A DNA stretch of 64,000 bases from Pediococcus cellicola. GTDB lineage: Bacteria > Bacillota > Bacilli > Lactobacillales > Lactobacillaceae. The stretch is from contig NZ_JQBR01000008.1 in NCBI RefSeq assembly GCF_001438655.1, forward strand, positions 1-64,000, given 5' to 3'. Below, piece by piece: positions 24,082 through 33,451 of the stretch. Numbering within the stretch: position 1 is the stretch's first letter; every line of letters begins with the position of its first letter. Under the pieces are notes generated by a model. The model saw nothing but the letters and a program-made list of their open reading frames with translations. It was not told the origin of the DNA and searched no databases. Position numbers and translations under genes: made by a program.

Positions 24082-26829
24082 ATGTCACTAGAAATCAAAA
24101 AACGAATCTACAGCAAATTACAAGAACTTTGCCAAAATAGTAAGTTAGTAACCACAAATATTACAGCAGATTCTTTTACACAAGAATTTGATATTGCACG
24201 CAATACTGCAAGTCACTACTTAAATCAACTAGTAAAAGAAGGAAAGGTAGTTAAGGTTAATACTAGACCTGTTCGATTTTATGATAAAAAAACGGTTGAA
24301 ACTTATCTTGGAGCAAGTTGTAATTTTGAATATAACGGTGTAGCTGATTTGTTCACAACTTCTAAAGTAAATAAAGATATTTTTGACCAAGTAATAGGTG
24401 CTCACGAATCTTTATTCATTCAAATTAAGCAGTTAAAGGCGGCTGCTCGTTATCCAGGAAACGGATTACCGATTTTATTGACAGGTCCCACTGGATCTGG
24501 AAAGTCATATCTTGCGAAAGTTTATTATGATTACAACGTAGCTATGAAATATCTAAAACCAGAAAGCAAGTTTGTGCACCTGAACTGTGCAGAATACGCA
24601 GATAATCCAGAGCTTTTAGCGAGTTTATTATTTGGGTACAAATCTGGAGCGTTTACGGGCGCAACTGAAAATAAGACTGGGCTATTTGATGAGGCTGATA
24701 ACGGAATGTTGTTCCTGGATGAAGTTCATCGATTGGGAGCTAAAGGACAAGAAAAACTTTTCGAATATCTGGATAATGGGACTATTTCTCCTCTTGGGTC
24801 AACCAAAAACGGGCATAAAGTTAATGTTCGGTTAGTATTTGCGACTACTGAGGATATTGGGAGTACATTTTTACAGACCTTTATTCGGAGAGTTCCTGTG
24901 CAGGTGAAAATTCCGAGCTTAAATTTACGCACGCCATTTGAGAGAGAAAGTTTGGCAAAACTATTTTTTTTGCGACAAGCTAAACAAATAAACAAAAAAA
25001 TAGTTTTGACGAATCAAGTATTAGCGGCAATTACAGGTCAACGGTATGAAAGTAATGTTGGGCAATTGAAAAATGATATTACATTGACTGTTGCTAATGC
25101 GTTAGGTAAAACAATGCGTGATAATTATGATCAACAAATCACAATTTATGTGAGTGACCTACCAAATCACGTTTGGCAAAATGGTGGTGAGGGGCAACGT
25201 ATACGCCTAACAGGCGACAGGACGACGATAACGATTTCTGAAAATATGGAAATTAAACAATTGCTGACAGATGAAACATCTTTAAATAATCCAATTATGC
25301 AGGCTTTTAAGCGAATTATTAAACTTTTTCAAACATATGGCATGTGTGAGACGTTTGTTGAAAATGCAACAACCGTCATTACTACTTTATGTGATGAGTT
25401 AGTTTATAGCAAAATGATTACACGCGGTGAGGTTCCCTTAAAACTTTTTCAAAGACTTTTTCAAGTCAAGATTAACAATATTGAAGCAGACGATGATGTT
25501 GAATTTTCTGGTAACACAGTTATTGTTTTGGCATATTTTTCTTATTATCGTCAGTTCGCATATTGGGTATTAGATTCTAAAAGTCATGAAGTGCTTACTA
25601 CGATTTCAAACCGATTGGTTACCAGTTCTCCCAAAATATCTGGATTTACTAATGAAATTCTAGAATTAATCCAAGATAGTTTAAATTTAAAAAATGATGT
25701 GGTTGACCGCTTATTTTTACAGTTATATTTAAATAGTGTTGTAAAAGTTGTTCATCCTAATCAAATCCGCTGTATTATTCTCGCACATGGCTACTCAACT
25801 GCTAGCAGTATTGCGACGGTAGTGAATAAAATGTTGGGGAATAGAAGCATTGTAGATTTCGTTGATATGCCATTAACTAATGGACCCGAGGAGATTGGCC
25901 AAGAAGTTACAAATTATATTAATAGGAATGCGATTTCAACAGGATTAATTTTAATGGTTGATATGGGATCGTTGAATGATATTTATCGATATTTGCATAC
26001 TAGCATTGATTTTCCGATTGGTGTCATTTCAAATGTATCTACACAATCGGCATTGATGGTGGGAGAAAGAATTTTAAAACATGATGAGTTACAAAATATT
26101 GTGAACGATGTTCAAAAAAAGATAAGAATAGACGGCAAAATAATTTACCCTGAAAAAAACAAGAAAAATCTTGTCATTACTTGTTGTAATACTGGGATCG
26201 GGACTGCACGACAAATTAAAAATTTGTTAGATAATAGCATTCCAGAAAAATTAAACATTGTAGTTAATGCATATGATTATGCGTTATTACAGTCTTCGGA
26301 ACAGATAAAAACATTGGCACATACTTTTAATATTTTAACGATCGTAGGAACCGTTGATCCTCAAATTGATGATGTGTCCTTTATTCCACTTGAAAAATTG
26401 ATTTTAGGCGAAGATACACAGCGATTTGCAGAGGCCCTAGCGCCAATTGCAACGACCGAAGAGGTACAAAAGCTGATAGATACAATTTTGCATAATTTTA
26501 CAATTGAAAGAGTCATTAACTCATTAACTATTCTTGATGCACATGCAGTAATGAAAAGTATTGATGTTGCCTTAAATCGATACAGTGAAGTTTCCGGAAA
26601 GCAACTAAATAATCGAACAAGGATGGCATTGTATGTTCATGTAAGTTGTTTGATCGAGAGATTAATTCGTAACGAGCCAATTACCACGTACGATTGGGAA
26701 CCAAATTATGACACTAAGCTAGTGGACGATCTAAAACAAGCCTTTAGTGTCATAGAAGCCCAATATAGTGTCCAAATCCCAAAAGCTGAACTGGGATACA
26801 TTTATGATATTGTACACGGAAATCTGTGA
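24082..26829 (+). CDS. levR: LevR-type sigma-54-dependent PTS operon activator
   Basis: A 915-residue activator. An N-terminal DNA-binding region (about 1-70) is followed by a AAA+ ATPase with Walker A GPTGSGKS near residue 135, the sigma-54 contact loop GAFTGA at 189-194, and Walker B MLFLDE. The C-terminal half carries PTS-regulation domains and EIIA/EIIB-like modules (ILAHGYSTASSI; ITCCNTGIGTARQI), through which PTS phosphorylation sets activity. GGAGG fixes ATG 24082. A near-perfect -24/-12 promoter for the adjacent Man-PTS operon lies just after the stop, so this is the specific activator of the genes from 26934. RpoN itself is not in the window. Confidence 0.9.
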   Translation: MSLEIKKRIYSKLQELCQNSKLVTTNITADSFTQEFDIARNTASHYLNQLVKEGKVVKVNTRPVRFYDKKTVETYLGASCNFEYNGVADLFTTSKVNKDIFDQVIGAHESLFIQIKQLKAAARYPGNGLPILLTGPTGSGKSYLAKVYYDYNVAMKYLKPESKFVHLNCAEYADNPELLASLLFGYKSGAFTGATENKTGLFDEADNGMLFLDEVHRLGAKGQEKLFEYLDNGTISPLGSTKNGHKVNVRLVFATTEDIGSTFLQTFIRRVPVQVKIPSLNLRTPFERESLAKLFFLRQAKQINKKIVLTNQVLAAITGQRYESNVGQLKNDITLTVANALGKTMRDNYDQQITIYVSDLPNHVWQNGGEGQRIRLTGDRTTITISENMEIKQLLTDETSLNNPIMQAFKRIIKLFQTYGMCETFVENATTVITTLCDELVYSKMITRGEVPLKLFQRLFQVKINNIEADDDVEFSGNTVIVLAYFSYYRQFAYWVLDSKSHEVLTTISNRLVTSSPKISGFTNEILELIQDSLNLKNDVVDRLFLQLYLNSVVKVVHPNQIRCIILAHGYSTASSIATVVNKMLGNRSIVDFVDMPLTNGPEEIGQEVTNYINRNAISTGLILMVDMGSLNDIYRYLHTSIDFPIGVISNVSTQSALMVGERILKHDELQNIVNDVQKKIRIDGKIIYPEKNKKNLVITCCNTGIGTARQIKNLLDNSIPEKLNIVVNAYDYALLQSSEQIKTLAHTFNILTIVGTVDPQIDDVSFIPLEKLILGEDTQRFAEALAPIATTEEVQKLIDTILHNFTIERVINSLTILDAHAVMKSIDVALNRYSEVSGKQLNNRTRMALYVHVSCLIERLIRNEPITTYDWEPNYDTKLVDDLKQAFSVIEAQYSVQIPKAELGYIYDIVHGNL

Positions 26830-26853
26830 ACTTAAAGCATTTTAAAGAAAAAA

Positions 26854-26887
26854 CAAAAGGCGTGCCAGAAAGTTGGCACGCCTTTTG
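26854..26887 (+). terminator. Perfect hairpin terminator of levR
   Basis: CAAAAGGCGTGCCA (26854-26867) pairs perfectly with TGGCACGCCTTTTG (26874-26887) around the loop GAAAGT. The 3' arm is also the sigma-54 promoter of the next operon. Confidence 0.8.
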
Positions 26888-26889
26888 CA
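26874..26889 (+). promoter_or_regulatory. Sigma-54 (-24/-12) promoter of the Man-PTS operon (system 2)
   Basis: TGGCACGCCTTTTGCA fits the consensus TGGCAC-N5-TTGCW exactly, with the GG and GC elements 12 bp apart. The EIIA start is 45 nt downstream and the levR activator gene ends 45 nt upstream. This is the only canonical sigma-54 promoter I found. Confidence 0.88.
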
Positions 26890-26933
26890 TTATATAAAGG
26901 TGTAAAGAGAATTTTGGAAGCGAGGTGTAATTT

Positions 26934-27347
26934 ATGAAAGTTATTTTGGCAAGCCATGGGCGACTGGCACTAGGGATGCAAGATACGTTAAGAATCATTA
27001 TTGGCGAAACTCCTAATCTGACTGCATATGCAGCGTATTTAAATGGCGATGAAACGGCTTATGTTGATAATATCAAAAAGAAAATTGAAAAAGATCCAAA
27101 TGAACAGTTTATTGTAGTAACTGATGTTTTAGGAGGATCAGTTAATACAAATTTAATACAGTTGCTCCGTGATCATAAGAATGTTCAGTTGATTGCCGGG
27201 ATGAACTTGCCATTAGTGATGGAATTGGTAACCAAAAAACAGGCACTGGATGCTGATGCCATTCAACAAATTATCGACAATGCTCGCTCTGCAATTGTTG
27301 ATATCAATACATTACTTACAAAGCAAGTTGGAGAGGAGGATTTGTAA
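26934..27347 (+). CDS. PTS EIIA, mannose family (system 2)
   Basis: A 137-residue EIIA with the phosphorylatable His8 in LASHGRLALG and the VVTDVLGGSVN segment. It is the first gene of the sigma-54-controlled operon. Its stop overlaps the EIIB start by one base. GAGGTG precedes the ATG. The order here is A-B-C-D, unlike system 1, so the two systems are not simple tandem duplicates. Confidence 0.88.
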   Translation: MKVILASHGRLALGMQDTLRIIIGETPNLTAYAAYLNGDETAYVDNIKKKIEKDPNEQFIVVTDVLGGSVNTNLIQLLRDHKNVQLIAGMNLPLVMELVTKKQALDADAIQQIIDNARSAIVDINTLLTKQVGEEDL

Positions 27348-27817
27348 TGATTAAGTTAATTCGAATTGATCATCGTTTGATGCATGGACAGGTCGTCTTT
27401 GCGTGGACTAAGTCTCAAGGAATTGAACGAATCGTTATTATTGATAATGCTACTGCAAAGGATGATTTTAAAAAAATGTCGTTGAAATTATCTAAACCAG
27501 CAGATGTTAAATTGAGTCTTTTCAGTGTTGCCCAAGCTATTGAACGAATTCCCAAAATTAAGGCGTTAAAAGACAATACCATGATTATTTTTAGCAACGT
27601 TAAAGAAACGCATGATTTTATTAAAGCATTTGGCTCGGTTCCTGAAATTAATTACGGAGGTATTCAGGATAGAGAAGGGGCTTCAAGGTTTAGTAATGCA
27701 ATTTTCTTAACACCTGAAGAGGTTCAATGGAGTAAGGAATTGAAAGACATGGGAATTACCTTATATATGCAACAGATTCCAACGGCAAAAAGAGAGAGCC
27801 TGAACGCTAAAATTTAG
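27347..27817 (+). CDS. PTS EIIB, mannose family (system 2)
   Basis: A 156-residue EIIB with the active His13 in RIDHRLMHGQV. It is coupled to EIIA by a TAATG overlap and transfers phosphate from EIIA to the incoming sugar. The conserved NYGGIQ segment is present. Confidence 0.88.
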   Translation: MIKLIRIDHRLMHGQVVFAWTKSQGIERIVIIDNATAKDDFKKMSLKLSKPADVKLSLFSVAQAIERIPKIKALKDNTMIIFSNVKETHDFIKAFGSVPEINYGGIQDREGASRFSNAIFLTPEEVQWSKELKDMGITLYMQQIPTAKRESLNAKI

Positions 27818-27851
27818 TTTGTTTTCATAAATGTAAAAGGGGTGAATCAAT

Positions 27852-28655
27852 ATGTTTATAAAAGCTCTAATCATTGGGTTAATTAGTGTATTTGCCATGT
27901 TGGATTCACGGTTACTGGGGCGATCAAACTTTGAACGACCATTAATCGTGAGTACATTGGTTGGTGTTGCATTGGGAGATATTACCAAAGGCTTGATGGT
28001 AGGCGCAACTCTTGAATTGATGTCCATGGGATTAGTTAATATCGGAGCAGCCGTTGCGACTGATATGGTGTTGGGATCTGTTATTGCAACAGCGTTTGCT
28101 ATTTTATCTAACACAACTGCACAGGCGGCATTAACAATTGCATTGCCAATTGCAGTTCTAGGTCAGTTAATTGGAATTGTGCTACGGATGGTTTTGTCTT
28201 CTCTATCACATGCAGCAGAACATGCTATAGACAATGGAAAGTTTAAAACAGCATTGCACTATCATATCTTTTGGGGGACATTGCTTTATTCATTAATGTA
28301 TTTTATTCCTACTTTCATAGCCATTTATTTCGGAACAGGCGTCGTATCTGATTTAGTAAAGCAAATTCCTACGTGGTTAACAGATGGCCTAACCTTAGCA
28401 AGTAAAATTTTACCTGCCTTTGGATTTGCACTGCTGATGTCCACAATGTTATCAAAGAAGACAGTTATTTATCTGTTGTTAGGATTTTTTATCACAGCAT
28501 ACGGTGGCCTCTCAGTCACAGGAGTTGCCATTTTTGCGGTAATTCTTGCCTTTGTTTTGAATGAAGTGTTACCGAAATCCCACGGAAATGACAATTCTGG
28601 GAATACTCATGAAGATGATTCTGGTAATTCTGATGATGACTTAGAAGAATTATAG
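27852..28655 (+). CDS. PTS EIIC, mannose family (system 2)
   Basis: A 267-residue membrane subunit. It has GVALGDITKGLMVGATLELM and a hydrophobic core of several spans, and ends in an unusually acidic, Asn/Asp/Ser-rich tail of about 25 residues (NTHEDDSGNSDDDLEEL). It works with the EIID encoded next. Confidence 0.86.
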   Translation: MFIKALIIGLISVFAMLDSRLLGRSNFERPLIVSTLVGVALGDITKGLMVGATLELMSMGLVNIGAAVATDMVLGSVIATAFAILSNTTAQAALTIALPIAVLGQLIGIVLRMVLSSLSHAAEHAIDNGKFKTALHYHIFWGTLLYSLMYFIPTFIAIYFGTGVVSDLVKQIPTWLTDGLTLASKILPAFGFALLMSTMLSKKTVIYLLLGFFITAYGGLSVTGVAIFAVILAFVLNEVLPKSHGNDNSGNTHEDDSGNSDDDLEEL

Positions 28656-28683
28656 CTAATCGTACACAAAGGAGGTAATTAAT

Positions 28684-29514
28684 ATGTCAGATGTACCACA
28701 ACAAAGCAAAAAAGTACTTCATCATCGCGTATCACAGTTCTTCTGGCGTTCATGGGCAATTCAGGCATCATGGAATTATGAGCGGCAAATGAACATGGGC
28801 TTTTTATATGGCATTGCCCCAACAATCGACCGATTATATGATAATTCACCAGGTGGACTTGAGAAGAAAAAGGAAGCTTATCAGAGGCATATGGCGTTTT
28901 ATAACTGTACACCGCAAACAAGTTCATTTGTGCTAGGACTTTCGGCTTCAATGGAAGAGGAATATGCCAAAAATCCGGATTCATTTGATCCAGATTCCAT
29001 TAATGCAGTTAAGTCATCGTTGATGGGGCCCTTATCCGGAATTGGAGATTCTTTATTTCAAGGTACTTTTAGAGTATTGGCATTTGGGCTTGGTATTAGC
29101 TTGGCTCGTCAAGGCAGTGTGGCTGGGCCAATTATGGCAATGGTAATCTCGTTAATTCCATCCATTGGTTTTACTTGGTACGGCGGTCAACTTGGTTACG
29201 TGGCAGGGCAAAAATATCTAAAAAAATTAACGGCTTCTGGCATGATGGACCGTATCATGTATTTGGTTACAATTGTGGGACTAATGGTAATTGGTTCCAT
29301 GATCGCAAGTATGATTGGTATTACGACACCATTAGCCATGGGAAAAGCTTTTAAGCTACAAAAAACTTTAGATACTATCTTTCCGCAAATGATTCCCTTG
29401 GCTGTGACTTTCTTTATGTATTGGTTATTAAGAAAGAAAGTTAGCACAACCTGGATTCTTGTTATTAGCATTGTTGGCGGAATTGTTCTAAGTGTGCTTG
29501 GTATTTTCGCTTAA
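28684..29514 (+). CDS. PTS EIID, mannose family (system 2)
   Basis: A 276-residue EIID with the family blocks SWNYERQMNMGFLYGIAP, NCTPQTSSFVLGLSASMEE and GPLSGIGDSLFQGT, and a C-terminal membrane segment. GGAGG precedes the ATG. It completes the second Man-family PTS and is followed after 45 bp by a deglycase gene. Confidence 0.88.
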   Translation: MSDVPQQSKKVLHHRVSQFFWRSWAIQASWNYERQMNMGFLYGIAPTIDRLYDNSPGGLEKKKEAYQRHMAFYNCTPQTSSFVLGLSASMEEEYAKNPDSFDPDSINAVKSSLMGPLSGIGDSLFQGTFRVLAFGLGISLARQGSVAGPIMAMVISLIPSIGFTWYGGQLGYVAGQKYLKKLTASGMMDRIMYLVTIVGLMVIGSMIASMIGITTPLAMGKAFKLQKTLDTIFPQMIPLAVTFFMYWLLRKKVSTTWILVISIVGGIVLSVLGIFA

Positions 29515-29559
29515 ATAACTTAGGTAATAATTTTTAAAAATTTTAGGAGGATATTTATT

Positions 29560-30537
29560 ATGAGTAGTAATACAGCAGAGTCAATTATTAAGGCAATCAA
29601 AAAGGATCACAAAGCAATTAAGCAAGTACTATTTGTTGGTTGTGGTGCGTCAATGGCAGACCTTTATCCTGCATATTATTTCACACTTCGCGAAAGCAAA
29701 TCGTTACAAACAGCGATCATGACAGGAAATGAATTTAATTTCGATGCACCAAAGAACGTAGGGCAAGATACTATTGTTATTTCAGCGTCACTAGGTGGAA
29801 CAACTCCAGAGTCAGTTGAAGCAACAAAGCATGCCCGTGAACTGGGAGCCACTACCATTGCTTTGTCTCATAATGAAGGGTCACCAATCGTACAGGCAGC
29901 AGAATACACAATTGTACATGGTTTTGACAAAAATTATGCAGAAAAAGTTGAAAAAATGACTCTGGCTTTGAAGTTAGCTGTTGAAATTGTCAACCAATAT
30001 GAAGGTTATGATTACTACGAAGAAGCACAAACCGCTTTTGACGGTATTTACGATCTAATTGAAGACCAAATTAAGTATGTAGGACCAAGTGCAAAGAAAT
30101 TTGCTGAACAATATAAAGATGAGAAGACCATTTATGTGATGGCTAGTGGCGCCACACAAGATGTTGCATATTCTACGGCTAACTTCTTGTTTATGGAAAT
30201 GCAATGGATTGCAGCGCCAAATTATAATTCTGGCGAGTACTTCCATGGCCCATTTGAATTGACGGTTAAAGATGCGCCATTCTTACTTTATGCTAACGAT
30301 GGTAAAACTCGGAAGATGGATATGCGTGCCCTGACTTTTTTACAGCGTTTTGATGCTAAATATACTTTGATTGACGCAAAAGACTTTGGTTTATCATCAA
30401 TTGCTGGACCAAATGTGATTGACTACTTTAACCCTATGCTGTTAACTGGTGTGTTCCGGAAATATGCTGAAGAATTAGCTGCTGCACGGAATCATCCTTT
30501 AAGTAAACGTCGTTATATGTGGAAGTTGGAATACTAA
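29560..30537 (+). CDS. SIS-domain sugar-phosphate deglycase (FrlB/GfrF family), copy 2
   Basis: A 325-residue double-SIS protein related to copy 1 at 22981. It has LFVGCGASMADLYPAYYF, NSGEYFHGPFELTVKD and the end KRRYMWKLEY. GGAGG precedes the ATG. It is the last gene of the sigma-54 PTS operon before a terminator. Man-family PTS plus FrlB-like deglycase is the arrangement known for glucoselysine/fructoselysine use in Enterococcus and Salmonella (gfr), which supports cleavage of a phosphorylated glycated amine. The particular amine cannot be deduced. Confidence 0.8.
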   Translation: MSSNTAESIIKAIKKDHKAIKQVLFVGCGASMADLYPAYYFTLRESKSLQTAIMTGNEFNFDAPKNVGQDTIVISASLGGTTPESVEATKHARELGATTIALSHNEGSPIVQAAEYTIVHGFDKNYAEKVEKMTLALKLAVEIVNQYEGYDYYEEAQTAFDGIYDLIEDQIKYVGPSAKKFAEQYKDEKTIYVMASGATQDVAYSTANFLFMEMQWIAAPNYNSGEYFHGPFELTVKDAPFLLYANDGKTRKMDMRALTFLQRFDAKYTLIDAKDFGLSSIAGPNVIDYFNPMLLTGVFRKYAEELAAARNHPLSKRRYMWKLEY

Positions 30538-30544
30538 TTTAATT

Positions 30545-30567
30545 AAAAGGGCAAATCGCCCTTTTTT
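30545..30567 (+). terminator. Intrinsic terminator after deglycase 2
   Basis: AAAAGGGC (30545-30552) pairs with GCCCTTTT (30558-30565), with further T. It may only partly separate the HAD gene. Confidence 0.75.
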
Positions 30568-30597
30568 ATTTTATAGAAAAATGGGGAAGTGATTTTT

Positions 30598-31254
30598 ATG
30601 AAGCAAGCTGTGATATTCGATATGGATGGTGTGCTGGTAAATAGCGAGCGTGCTTATTTGGAACGTCGACTTAACTTTTTTTCGGAGAAAGGTATTCAAC
30701 CAGGTAGTGATAATCTTAAAGATTACTTAGGGGTGTCAAATCAGCGAGTGTGGGAGTTACTTGTGCCACAGAATATTAAATATAGACAGGAGTTAAGAAA
30801 AGACTATTTAAAGTATCAGGAAACACATCCGCTTGATTATCGTAAAATACTGAACAAAGGAGTACGTGGATTACTTTGCTACTTACAACAAATGGACTTT
30901 GCAATTGCACTCGCTTCAGCGGGGGAATTGCATGAAGTAAAGCGCATGTTAAAAGAGTGTCACTTGGAATATTATTTTGATCTGGTGATGAGCGGAGAAA
31001 TGGTTGATCGTAACAAGCCAGATCCAATGATTTATCATGCTACGGTGGAAAAGCTTGGACTACCAGCTTCAGAATGTATTGTAATTGAAGACAGTGTAAC
31101 AGGAATTACAGCTGCGAAACGAGCAGGATTGGAAACCTGGGCACTAAAACCGAAAGATTATGAGATCGATCAAAGTTCGGCAGATAAAATTGTGAATAAT
31201 TTCGAGGAAATTCTTAAAAAGTTTCAAAAAATATCAGAAAAATACAACAGTTAA
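30598..31254 (+). CDS. HAD-superfamily phosphatase / beta-phosphoglucomutase-like
   Basis: A 218-residue HAD protein with the four motifs visible. These are the nucleophile Asp in FDMDGVL, Ser in ALASAG, Lys in NKPDP and the acidic VIEDSVTGI. A helical cap covers about residues 15-80. Such enzymes are sugar phosphatases or beta-phosphoglucomutases. Being behind the deglycase operon it may recycle or detoxify a sugar phosphate from that pathway. The start is ATG 30598, behind GGGGAAG, not the upstream frame start at 30589. Confidence 0.82.
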   Translation: MKQAVIFDMDGVLVNSERAYLERRLNFFSEKGIQPGSDNLKDYLGVSNQRVWELLVPQNIKYRQELRKDYLKYQETHPLDYRKILNKGVRGLLCYLQQMDFAIALASAGELHEVKRMLKECHLEYYFDLVMSGEMVDRNKPDPMIYHATVEKLGLPASECIVIEDSVTGITAAKRAGLETWALKPKDYEIDQSSADKIVNNFEEILKKFQKISEKYNS

Positions 31255-31262
31255 TTCTTAGT

Positions 31263-31296
31263 AAAGACCGGTATAAAATATATCGATCTTTTTTTT
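31263..31296 (+). terminator. Intrinsic terminator of the HAD gene
   Basis: A 13-bp stem (31263-31275 with 31279-31291) with one mismatch and one G-T pair, running into eight or more T. Confidence 0.75.
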
Positions 31297-31436
31297 AGGT
31301 TTTAGCAAAGATATTAGGTTTTTTACAACAGAAATCACCATACGGGAATTTGTGACGATCCTATCAATTACAGATTAATGTGTATTTTATAGGTATTTCC
31401 ATCATTCTCTTTCTATGAGATACTAATGCACGCATC

Positions 31437-31460
31437 AAGTACACTAATGTAAGTGTACTT
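31437..31460. promoter_or_regulatory. Inverted repeat upstream of the PRD regulator gene
   Basis: AAGTACACT (31437-31445) and AGTGTACTT (31452-31460) are exact complements separated by 6 nt. It is probably an operator for the activator encoded next; no T tract follows. Confidence 0.5.
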
Positions 31461-31522
31461 TGTTGAATATTTCAAAAAGAAATGGCGTGTTATATTGAAA
31501 ACGTATTCAGGAGGTGAATGAA

Positions 31523-33451
31523 ATGCATGAATCAATTGAAAATTTATCAGATCAAGAAGTGCAAATTATCAAATTGATTCTTAATTCCGGAGTTGTTCAT
31601 TATTCTGATATTTCCAAGCGGATTGGGAGATCAAGGAAGACTATTTCGAAATATTTAGACAATATAGGAACTTTATTAAGCGATTATCAAGTCAAGCTGG
31701 TTCGTAAACGAAATGTTGGTATTTATTTCGAAGGAGACCCAAGTGATCTTCAAATTACGCTACAAAAAAGAGTTTATCCAGATACACCCAACACAAAAAG
31801 TGAACGTGTTATTGCAATACTTTCGAAACTTTTACTTTCTAATAAACCGTTAACTATTCAAGATTTAGCTGATAGCACCTTTGTTAGTCGCAGCACTCTT
31901 GAAAGTGACTTTAAAGAAGTTAAACGGATCCTTGCAAAAAATAATGCTTTTGTTGAAACAAATCATGAAGGTATGCAAGTTATGGCTTCGGAATCAGCCA
32001 AAAGAAAACTCATATCGGAGTTGCTCACGATGTATTGGGGAGACACGATGTATTTGGAAAATAAGAAAGGAGAGATGCACCGAGAATTAAAAATACCACT
32101 TGAAATGCGATCTTTTTTTAGTAAAGATACCTTCCAAAAGGTTTTAACGTCACTCGATCGCTTTGAAAAGAAAAGCCTACTCCATTTTACTGATTATGAA
32201 TTTCAATCCTTGGCAGTTCATTTAATTATTTCAATGGAAAGAATTATTAAGGAAAAAACACTTGCCCAAAGCACACATCCAGTAACTTTAGAGCCAAATA
32301 CTATACAGTTAATTAAAATTTTAGAAGATGTATTTGGTGTCACAATTCCACAATATGAACGTCAGTATATTAATATTCATATTTTGGCAGCTGAGGGGCA
32401 ACCTGTTGGAAAAGACAATTTAGAAAAAATGGCTTCACCGATCGAAAAAAATGTTATTCATAAATTTTTAGCAACTAATATCCGTAGTTCTGATGACACC
32501 TTGCTAAGAGGGCTTACTGTTCATTTAACCTCGGCTTTAAAACGGCTTTCTTTAGGACTAAATTTGCATAATCCATACACCGAAGACATCAAAAAATATT
32601 TTCCTTTGGCATTTAATAATGCAATTGACCTTAGCGCCAAAATTGAAAAGCAATTTGAAATTACATTGAACGAAAATGAGGTGGCATTCATTGCTTTACA
32701 TATTGAAGCGTATATAGAACGTCAAAGAAGTATGATCAATGCAGTTATTGTTTGTAGCACTGGGCTAGGAACTGCTCGCTTACTTGAACAACGAGTTAAA
32801 AAATATTTTTCAAATAGTATTCAGATCAACAGAGTGACATCAATTCAGGATTTGAAAGACCATCCGCTTGTTGAAGATCTCGTAATTAGTACGATCAATA
32901 TAGAAATTCCTAATACACCAGTTGTGGTCGTTCCACCATTCTTAGATAATGCTTCGGCTAAGCAAATCCACAATGTAGTAGACCAAGTTTTGGAAGAACG
33001 TCAAAATTCAAGTAGTTTTGGAAGTCTTCTAAATTCACAATTGATATTTTTTGCTAAAAAAACAGAAACCCGAGCGGCAGTGATCAAAAATATAGGGAAA
33101 CAGCTACAAAAATTAGGTTATGGAAAGAACGGCATTATTGAAGCTGCATTAAATCGTGAAAAATTAGCCAGTACAGCAATTGATAACATTGCCATGCCAC
33201 ACGCACCAATTGAATTTGTATTAAAACCATGTATTGCAATTTATATTAATCCCCAAGGAATTATGTGGGAAGGAAACAAAGTCAATATTGTCTTTTTTCT
33301 GGCGATGAATCGAGAGGTACAGAACAAGATTGAACAAATCTATAAACGTTTTAATGATATTTTAGAGAATAAGAAATTATTGAAAGAACTTGTGGGATGC
33401 ACAAATGCGCAAGTAGTTTTGAAAAAGTTAGGAAGTGAATTGATTGAGTAA
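31523..33451 (+). CDS. PRD-containing PTS-dependent transcriptional activator (MtlR/LicR type)
   Basis: A 642-residue regulator. Two N-terminal helix-turn-helix segments (including DISKRIGRSRKTISKYLDNI) precede two PRD domains (about residues 170-385). A GatB-like EIIB module follows with VIVCSTGLGTARLL, then a C-terminal Fru-type EIIA module with IAMPHAPIEF. Phosphorylation of these modules by HPr and by its cognate PTS tunes activation. AGGAGGTGA fixes ATG 31523. The following TTG-started EIIA overlaps its end by 8 bases. It replaces the GntR-type MngR found in enterobacterial mannosylglycerate operons. Confidence 0.87.
   Translation: MHESIENLSDQEVQIIKLILNSGVVHYSDISKRIGRSRKTISKYLDNIGTLLSDYQVKLVRKRNVGIYFEGDPSDLQITLQKRVYPDTPNTKSERVIAILSKLLLSNKPLTIQDLADSTFVSRSTLESDFKEVKRILAKNNAFVETNHEGMQVMASESAKRKLISELLTMYWGDTMYLENKKGEMHRELKIPLEMRSFFSKDTFQKVLTSLDRFEKKSLLHFTDYEFQSLAVHLIISMERIIKEKTLAQSTHPVTLEPNTIQLIKILEDVFGVTIPQYERQYINIHILAAEGQPVGKDNLEKMASPIEKNVIHKFLATNIRSSDDTLLRGLTVHLTSALKRLSLGLNLHNPYTEDIKKYFPLAFNNAIDLSAKIEKQFEITLNENEVAFIALHIEAYIERQRSMINAVIVCSTGLGTARLLEQRVKKYFSNSIQINRVTSIQDLKDHPLVEDLVISTINIEIPNTPVVVVPPFLDNASAKQIHNVVDQVLEERQNSSSFGSLLNSQLIFFAKKTETRAAVIKNIGKQLQKLGYGKNGIIEAALNREKLASTAIDNIAMPHAPIEFVLKPCIAIYINPQGIMWEGNKVNIVFFLAMNREVQNKIEQIYKRFNDILENKKLLKELVGCTNAQVVLKKLGSELIE

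Noticed and set aside
26854-26889. The palindrome after levR as only an operator or only a terminator
   Set aside because: The exact -24/-12 spacing in the 3' arm and the position upstream of a Man-PTS operon beside a LevR gene make a promoter function too strong to ignore.
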